DNA of 64,000 nucleotides from Prevotella communis (GTDB taxonomy: Bacteria > Bacteroidota > Bacteroidia > Bacteroidales > Bacteroidaceae), in assembly GCF_022024115.1 (NCBI RefSeq), contig NZ_CP091792.1, positions 2,108,001 to 2,172,000 on the forward strand, given 5' to 3'. Shown in pieces: positions 59,030-64,000 of the stretch. Below the pieces are notes generated by a model, which did no database searches, was not told the DNA's origin, and saw only the letters and a program-made list of their open reading frames with translations. Both the position numbers and the translations under genes were made by a program. How positions within the stretch are numbered: position 1 is the stretch's first letter; each line of letters begins with the position of its first letter.

Positions 59030-59098
59030 CAAAAATATGAATATTTTTTGCATAAACCAAATATTTTTGCGTATTTTTGCACAAAAATATGAATATTT
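59030..59098. promoter_or_regulatory. Divergent late promoters with repeated operator-like sites
   Basis: On the plus strand TATTTTTG occurs at 59062-59069 and 59072-59079; on the minus strand it occurs at 59030-59037 and 59082-59089. A 17-base direct repeat with the near-palindromic core AAATATGAATATTT lies at 59030-59046 and 59082-59098. It drives the late operon (with tRNA) leftwards and the terminase/portal genes rightwards. The repeats are candidate sites for a late regulator. Confidence 0.65.
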
Positions 59099-59116
59099 AT
59101 ACAATTTGACTCTCTG

Positions 59117-59137
59117 CAAGACGGTTTTGCCGCCTTG
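59117..59137. repeat. Family-A hairpin in the terminase leader
   Basis: CAAGACGG/CCGCCTTG (one A-C mismatch) with loop TTTTG, 10 bases before the terminase start codon. Confidence 0.5.
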
Positions 59138-59147
59138 AAATGAACGA

Positions 59148-60779
59148 ATGAAGCAGTTTTCAGGATATAAAACGAAAAAGGGTGAGCCTATCCTCACGCA
59201 AGAGTATGCTCAATCCATCCGCGATGCCAATGACCCGCATCAAATCATTGCGCAACTCGGAGGACAGGAGAATGCGCTCGCCTGTCCTGCGCAAATCGTC
59301 ATCTTCGGCGGTAAGCGTGGAGGCTCAAAGTCGTTCTCGGAACTGCTCGAAGCGCTCTATGACATTCAAGACCGTCATTTCCGTGCGCTTATCCTACGTG
59401 CTGAGAAACCTGACCTCGACTCGCTCATTGAGGACTCCTACAATGTCTATGCTCAGTTCGGCGACTACAACCGCTCGGATAATGATAAGACATGGAACTT
59501 CTACTCTGGTGCCAAACTAAAGTTCTCATACTACGAGGGAGAATACGAGAAGTTCAAGAAGCGTTTCCAAGGTAAGCAGTATGCATACGTCGCCATCGAC
59601 GAGATAACGCATTGCGAATACAAGAAGTTCAAGTATCTGCTCACCATCCTGCGTAACGCTTTCCATATCAGACCACGCTTCTGGGGAACATGTAACCCTG
59701 ATCCTGATTCATGGGTGGCTAAGTTCATTGAGTGGTGGCTCGACGAAGAGGGCTATCCTGACCCAGAGAAGGATGGTGTCATTCGCTACTGTTACATGCC
59801 GGGCAACGACGTGAACGAGATAGTATGGGGTGACTCGCGTGAAGAGGTCTATGAAATGTGCAAGGATGATATTCTTAAGCACTGGAAGCCTGCTTACGCG
59901 AAGTATGGAACACCGCAAGACCTTTTCATCTTCTCGGTGGCTTTCGTAGAGGGAAAACTGGAAGACAACATCAAACTGATGGAGTCGAACCCAACATACC
60001 TCGCCAACCTCGCCAACCAAGACGAGGAACAGCAGTCGCGTGACCTTGACGGTAACTGGAAGTTCCGTGCCGCTGGCGATGACCTCATAAAGATGGAGGA
60101 TATGCTTCGCTTCTACGCGAACTCCTACCGTAACAAGATGCTTGGTGGCGATGATGCAGAACTATACGCTACGGCTGACGTGGCCCTGCAAGGTGGTGAT
60201 AACTTCGTCATGTGGCTATGGCAGGGATGGCATATCAAAGATGTGTTCGTCTGCAGGTTCGACTCCAAGACACTTGTAGAGACCATCAAGGCGAAGCTGC
60301 TGGAATGGGGAGTGCAGGAAGACCACTTCACCTACGACTACCAAGGCATCGGCCAGCTCGTTCAGGGATTCTTCCCAGACGCTATACCGTTCGTCAACCA
60401 AGGTACGCCTATCGCACTCACCAAAGACGAGGAAGAGGGCATCAAGAAACTCTATAAGGACTTGAAGAGCCAGTGTGCCGTGCTGCTCTATAAGAAGTTC
60501 CGCGATGGTGAGTTGTCTATCGACAACCACCTGCTGGATATGACCTTCGACGGACACGGCTACGGAAAGACAAAGCTACGCGACATCCTCATGAAGGAAC
60601 GTAAGTGCATCAGACGCACTCAGGATTCTATCGGAAAGGCGTTCAAGTTGATACCGAAGGAGGATATGAAGAAAATCATCGGACACTCGCCCGACTTCTT
60701 CGAGTCGCTGCTCTTCCGTATGGTCTTCACGCTGGTCAAGAAGAAGCACCGCAAGGCAAAGAACACATGGTGCATCTAA
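59148..60779 (+). CDS. terL: Terminase large subunit
   Basis: A 543-residue DNA-packaging motor. Walker A is GGKRGGSKS (residues 54-62), Walker B YVAIDEITH near 143-151, followed by a RNase H-like nuclease domain with acidic residues in ATADVALQG and YDYQGIG. It moves phage DNA into the capsid and cuts it. It opens the plus-strand terminase/portal unit, opposite to the capsid genes. Start at 59148 follows a family-A hairpin. Confidence 0.93.
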   Translation: MKQFSGYKTKKGEPILTQEYAQSIRDANDPHQIIAQLGGQENALACPAQIVIFGGKRGGSKSFSELLEALYDIQDRHFRALILRAEKPDLDSLIEDSYNVYAQFGDYNRSDNDKTWNFYSGAKLKFSYYEGEYEKFKKRFQGKQYAYVAIDEITHCEYKKFKYLLTILRNAFHIRPRFWGTCNPDPDSWVAKFIEWWLDEEGYPDPEKDGVIRYCYMPGNDVNEIVWGDSREEVYEMCKDDILKHWKPAYAKYGTPQDLFIFSVAFVEGKLEDNIKLMESNPTYLANLANQDEEQQSRDLDGNWKFRAAGDDLIKMEDMLRFYANSYRNKMLGGDDAELYATADVALQGGDNFVMWLWQGWHIKDVFVCRFDSKTLVETIKAKLLEWGVQEDHFTYDYQGIGQLVQGFFPDAIPFVNQGTPIALTKDEEEGIKKLYKDLKSQCAVLLYKKFRDGELSIDNHLLDMTFDGHGYGKTKLRDILMKERKCIRRTQDSIGKAFKLIPKEDMKKIIGHSPDFFESLLFRMVFTLVKKKHRKAKNTWCI

Positions 60780-60787
60780 CCACAGTG

Positions 60788-60807
60788 CCCTGTGCATCAG
60801 CGCAGGG
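60788..60807. repeat. Family-A hairpin between terL and portal genes
   Basis: CCCTGTGC/GCGCAGGG with loop ATCA, 8 bases after the terL stop codon. Near-identical to the copy at 14663. Confidence 0.65.
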
Positions 60808-60835
60808 ATAATCAGAAACCAATTGGTAATTAGAT

Positions 60836-62494
60836 ATGGATAACATTCTCAACTACAAGGAAATCCTCGTTCGGGAACCGTTCTACGAAGTGCTCCCGAC
60901 TGGTTACAAGGCGAACCGCACAGTTCGTCGTGGGCAGAAGGTGTCTGAACCTAACGACCGTCTGCACATGCGCATACTGACGCAGGCTGACTTCCTGCGA
61001 ATGTACTACCCGTCGGGACATAAGATTATGGACCCGCAACTATATCCTGATATATACAAGCAAGACCCAGAGACGAAGAAATGGTATATGCAGCCGGTCT
61101 TCCGAACGGCATTCGCATTCCAGAAAATTATCGCAACCAAGCAGATTGTTCACCTCGTCGGCAACGACATACAGTTTGAACTCTCTGGCAAGGTGGAGGA
61201 AGACATGAAGGAACTGCGAAAGCAACAGGCATTGCTCACGCTACGGCAGGGATGGCTCGACATGAACATGGAGTACCACTTCTATCAGGCTGTGGAGTCT
61301 ATCAAGGTGACAGGCGACACGGCTGTTGTGGCTTACTTCGATAAGGATGGTAACGCGCGCTGTAAGACGCTATCTTACCTCAACGGCGATACGCTCTATC
61401 CGCATCGTGACTCGCTGACTGGCGACATGCTGCTCTTCGCACGTAAATACTCCGATATCGACGAAGACGGTACATACTCGTCTGAGTGGGTAGAGGTGTG
61501 GGATGACAAATACTACTACCGCGCTCGCCGTGGCCTCAACAAGAACAAGACGCTCCAGAAGATTAAGGACTTCTTCGGACTCGGTGGCTACGAGATTATA
61601 GAACAGAAGGAGCATGGATTCGACTTCTGTCCTGTGGCTTACCATCGTGAGCGCGATGGTGCCTGCTGGCTTCCTTCTCAGAACACCATCGAGACCTACG
61701 AAGAGGCGGTATCGTACTTCTGCGAGAACAACCGCGCTTTCGCATTCCCCATCATGTACACGAAGGGCGACGGCGTGGTGTTCAACCCAGACCAGATGAC
61801 TGGTGCCGTCAAGTACGTGGAGATAGAGGACGAAGACGGCGATGCTGGATTCCTCAACAAGCCAGATGTCTCAGCGGCTTTCAACACGCAACTGAAGATT
61901 CTCTACGACATGATCTACGAGCAGTCGTTTGGAGTGAAGCCGCCTGAACTCAAATCGGGCGACCTACCAGGAGTGGCTATCAAACTGCTCTTCTCGCCTG
62001 CAATCGAGCTGGCAATACATGACTGTCTCAAACTGCAGCCGTTCCTCAACGACCTCGTGAAGTTCGTCAAGTATGCCTATGGCTACCAAGAGAACTGTCA
62101 GGCTACGCTCATGGGCCTCAAAGTGAACACATGGATTGAGCCGTACATCCATCAGAACGACTCGGAGCTGATGCAGAACCTCCAAATCGGTGTGCAGAAT
62201 AACTTCATATCGAAGCAGACGGCATCGGAGCGCGCTACGAAGTATGCGAAGAACGACGAAATAAAGCGCATCATTGCGGAAGACCTCGAGAAGCGACGCC
62301 TCGACATGCAAGATGAGATTCAGAAGCAGAAGGCTCAGACTGACAACGAAATTCGCAAGATTCGCGCTCAGAACGCACTCAAAGGTCAGGATGTCAATAC
62401 TGGCAACGGCTCTACGGCACGTACACGCAACACCGACCAATGGGGCAACCGTCCTAACGAGAATAACTGGAAGTCGTGGAATGCCACCCACTAA
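60836..62494 (+). CDS. Portal protein
   Basis: A 552-residue protein following terL. It has a helical N-terminal clip region, central alpha/beta wing region (SDIDEDGTYSSEWVEVWDD), helices late (VQNNFISKQTASERATKYAKN) and a Lys/Gln-rich C-terminal tail (EDLEKRRLDMQDEIQKQKAQ). This fits SPP1/HK97-type portals, the vertex ring through which DNA enters. Identification is by order, size and general pattern. Confidence 0.82.
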   Translation: MDNILNYKEILVREPFYEVLPTGYKANRTVRRGQKVSEPNDRLHMRILTQADFLRMYYPSGHKIMDPQLYPDIYKQDPETKKWYMQPVFRTAFAFQKIIATKQIVHLVGNDIQFELSGKVEEDMKELRKQQALLTLRQGWLDMNMEYHFYQAVESIKVTGDTAVVAYFDKDGNARCKTLSYLNGDTLYPHRDSLTGDMLLFARKYSDIDEDGTYSSEWVEVWDDKYYYRARRGLNKNKTLQKIKDFFGLGGYEIIEQKEHGFDFCPVAYHRERDGACWLPSQNTIETYEEAVSYFCENNRAFAFPIMYTKGDGVVFNPDQMTGAVKYVEIEDEDGDAGFLNKPDVSAAFNTQLKILYDMIYEQSFGVKPPELKSGDLPGVAIKLLFSPAIELAIHDCLKLQPFLNDLVKFVKYAYGYQENCQATLMGLKVNTWIEPYIHQNDSELMQNLQIGVQNNFISKQTASERATKYAKNDEIKRIIAEDLEKRRLDMQDEIQKQKAQTDNEIRKIRAQNALKGQDVNTGNGSTARTRNTDQWGNRPNENNWKSWNATH

Positions 62495-62506
62495 AACAAA
62501 ACAGCT

Positions 62507-63028
62507 ATGGAAGTAGAAGTAACATCATCAACAGCAAAGACGGCACGCTCTTACAAACTCGAACCGGAAGAGCTGGCTTTCGCCGACCTCGTGGCCACTG
62601 GATGGGAACCAGAGGACGCTTGGGCTGTGGCCATCCGTAAAGGTGCCACATGGAACCGCACGGCGCGTAAGGAGGCCATCACTCAGCTGCTGGAAAAAGA
62701 AACGACTCAGCAGCGCATCGAGGACACCAAGGGCATACTCTCCAAGGCCCAGACGGAGCGTATTCGCTCTGAGATAAACGCTGACTCCAAGGCGCTCTTC
62801 GCACGTGCCACCGACAAGACTTCAAAGATTGTAGAACTGCAAGCGAAACTGGAGGCTTGTAAAGACACTGGCGAATGGCTGAAAATCAATCAGCAAATCA
62901 TCGACGTGACACGCATGAAGCAGGAAGAGACGAAGAAGGATGACAACACCACGCACTTCTTCCTTCCAACACTCTACCCTGAGTCCTGCGAATACTGCCT
63001 ACGCAATCCAAAAAACAAGAACAAGTAG
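62507..63028 (+). CDS. Terminase-small-subunit-like hypothetical protein
   Basis: A 173-residue protein. The N-terminal half (EELAFADLVATGWEPEDAWAVAI, then NRTARKEAITQLLEKE) looks like the helix-turn-helix of terminase small subunits (Terminase_2), followed by a coiled-coil stretch and a CEYC end. Gene order terL-portal-small is unusual for this role, so the call is tentative. It could instead be a scaffold or assembly factor. Confidence 0.45.
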   Translation: MEVEVTSSTAKTARSYKLEPEELAFADLVATGWEPEDAWAVAIRKGATWNRTARKEAITQLLEKETTQQRIEDTKGILSKAQTERIRSEINADSKALFARATDKTSKIVELQAKLEACKDTGEWLKINQQIIDVTRMKQEETKKDDNTTHFFLPTLYPESCEYCLRNPKNKNK

Positions 63029-63032
63029 TGTG

Positions 63033-63052
63033 CGGCATGGTTCTGCCATGTC
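63033..63052. repeat. Family-A hairpin after the 62507 gene
   Basis: CGGCATGG/CCATGTCG with loop TTCTG and left flank GTGTG, 4 bases after the stop codon. Similar to the copy at 26438. Confidence 0.6.
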
Positions 63053-63103
63053 GTCCTCAAAGATATACTGCATTTCAGTTTTGTAATTCATATTGCAAAA
63101 AAG

Positions 63104-63134
63104 AAGGGGCCACTCGTGAGAGCCGCCCCTTTTC
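63104..63134. terminator. Terminator between convergent genes
   Basis: AAGGGGC pairs with GCCCCTT, with loop CACTCGTGAGAGCC and TTTTCC on the right. The loop motif repeats that of the terminator at 11694. It should stop the terminase unit and the resolvase unit. Confidence 0.7.
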
Positions 63135-63153
63135 CGTTATGTATGTCGCCATG

Positions 63154-63609
63154 CTATAGCGACCCATTCTCCTTCATGCGCCCATACTCAGCAATCAACA
63201 GAGCATCGGCATTTTTCAGCGTCACCTTGGTCTTAGGGAAGAGCTGCTGGGCCTTACCCTTCAAGCGGGTCTTGTGCTGAGTATAGCTCTCGTCTTTCTT
63301 GGACTTTACACTGAGGGCTGTCTGCCACTTGCTCGGCAACACGTCAATGCAGCGTATCTTGTGACAGGCAACAGCCATCTGAACATAGCCATAGAACTGG
63401 CCAAAGGTGAAGGTGCTGGAAACACCTTGCTTGGGCATCGAATGGACTATCTCAATATAGGCGCACTGAGCATCTTTGTGACGCTCTACAAAGTCGCTGA
63501 TGTCGGCCAGCGTCTCAGGCATGGCAGTAACATCAATGACTTCATGGCTCTCGCTGTCAATAACAGCAAGGCCACCGCCTTTCCCTGGGTCTATACCTAA
63601 CACTTTCAT
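63154..63609 (-). CDS. RuvC-like Holliday junction resolvase
   Basis: A 151-residue nuclease with RNase H fold: GIDPGKGGGLAVID near residue 4 gives the first Asp, YIEIVHSMP the Glu, and NADALLIAEYG the last Asp. It should resolve branched phage DNA before packaging. It overlaps the 63606 gene by 4 bases. A family-B hairpin overlaps its stop codon. Confidence 0.85.
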   Translation of the reverse strand: MKVLGIDPGKGGGLAVIDSESHEVIDVTAMPETLADISDFVERHKDAQCAYIEIVHSMPKQGVSSTFTFGQFYGYVQMAVACHKIRCIDVLPSKWQTALSVKSKKDESYTQHKTRLKGKAQQLFPKTKVTLKNADALLIAEYGRMKENGSL

Positions 63610-63800
63610 AGCAGCTTCTTACGCAGTTTGGTGATACACTCGCAGATGTTACCAAGGGCATCCATCATCAGCGCATTATGCAGACTCGGAATATGCTCGG
63701 GCATCGGCTTGCCTTCTTGGATATTGCTCGACACATGAACGATAAAGTCTTCTATAAGAGCATGATCCTCGACAATATGGCGCAACTCGTTATTTTCCAT
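63606..63800 (-). CDS. Small hypothetical protein
   Basis: A 64-residue acidic helical protein (HIVEDHALIEDFIVHVSS, then HNALMMDALGNICECITKL). It overlaps both neighbours, by 4 bases with the resolvase and by 11 with the upstream gene. It may be a small partner of the resolvase; no family was recognised. Confidence 0.5.
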   Translation of the reverse strand: MENNELRHIVEDHALIEDFIVHVSSNIQEGKPMPEHIPSLHNALMMDALGNICECITKLRKKLL

Positions 63801-64000
63801 GCTTGCCTCCTTTCTTCTTAGTGGTCTTCTTCTCTGCCACAGTGCCCGAAGCCTTAGCGTCGGTTTCCACAGCGGCCTTGCCCATAGCCACGATGTTCGC
63901 TCTGGCCTCTTCCATCTTCTTCACGTCTTCAAGAATGGCATCATCCTCGGCCTTGCTCTCAGGAGTCTCTTTAGGCGCTTTCGTGCGCTCCAGATACTCC
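63790..64000 (-). CDS. C-terminal end of a charged phage protein (partial)
   Basis: About 69 residues of a longer gene are seen, reading from the right edge to a TAA at 63790. The part is Lys/Glu-rich and mostly helical, with AEDDAILEDVKKMEEARANI and a basic end KTTKKKGGKHGK. Its codons include a family-A hairpin (63846-63863). Its function cannot be told from the fragment. Confidence 0.5.
   Translation of the reverse strand, partial: EYLERTKAPKETPESKAEDDAILEDVKKMEEARANIVAMGKAAVETDAKASGTVAEKKTTKKKGGKHGK

Overview
The window is a piece of a Bacteroidales chromosome, most likely Prevotellaceae, carrying the left and central part of a temperate siphovirus. The host group is inferred from Bacteroidota-type promoters (TAnnTTTG about 7 bases before the start of transcription), A-rich leaders and the flanking gene content (glf, pepP, a C1B peptidase, lepA). 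Host genes fill 1-9080. No integrase and no right end are visible, so the prophage runs past position 64000.

Phage layout. (1) 9218-10462: a lysogeny module on the minus strand, a LexA-like CI repressor followed after 1 base by a small lipoprotein gene, and an operator/promoter region. (2) 10463-29083: a long plus-strand early operon with small regulators, a tRNA-Trp, a FISUMP-domain protein, a sliding clamp, RecT and a RecE-like nuclease, an SNF2 helicase, an OB-fold ssDNA-binding protein, a replication initiator with iterons inside its gene, a DnaC-like loader, a C5 cytosine methylase, a Dam-type methylase, a MazG-like hydrolase and a radical SAM protein; it ends at a strong terminator. (3) 58989 down to 29162: the minus-strand late operon: initiator-like tRNA-Met, scaffold, capsid, neck proteins, tail tube, frameshifted tail chaperones, a 2080-residue tape measure, baseplate, a diversity-generating retroelement (DGR), tail fibre, holin, amidase and a one-piece spanin. 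(4) 59148-63028: terminase large subunit, portal and a small protein on the plus strand, divergent from the late operon. (5) 63154 to the right edge: a RuvC-like resolvase and small genes on the minus strand.

The most striking system is the DGR. A reverse transcriptase (35338-36546) and an asparagine-codon-rich template repeat (36627-36809) serve two variable repeats. One lies at the C-terminus of a tail-associated FISUMP protein 0.9 kb away. The other is 24 kb away, on the opposite strand, in a FISUMP protein of the early region. By hand alignment, all 21 and all 17 differences from the template fall on template adenines. A near-identical hairpin follows both variable repeats and is missing after the template. 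The putative accessory gene is broken by an in-frame TAG.

A second unusual feature is a set of about twenty short GC-rich hairpins, mostly just after stop codons and a few inside genes. Nearly all have the same DNA-strand polarity whichever strand is transcribed. Other points are a -1 frameshift site of ten adenines in the tail chaperone gene, a predicted replication origin inside the initiator gene, a lipoprotein co-transcribed with the repressor, and a carbohydrate-binding-like insert in the tail tube protein. All functional calls come from motifs and gene order read by eye; no database search was run.
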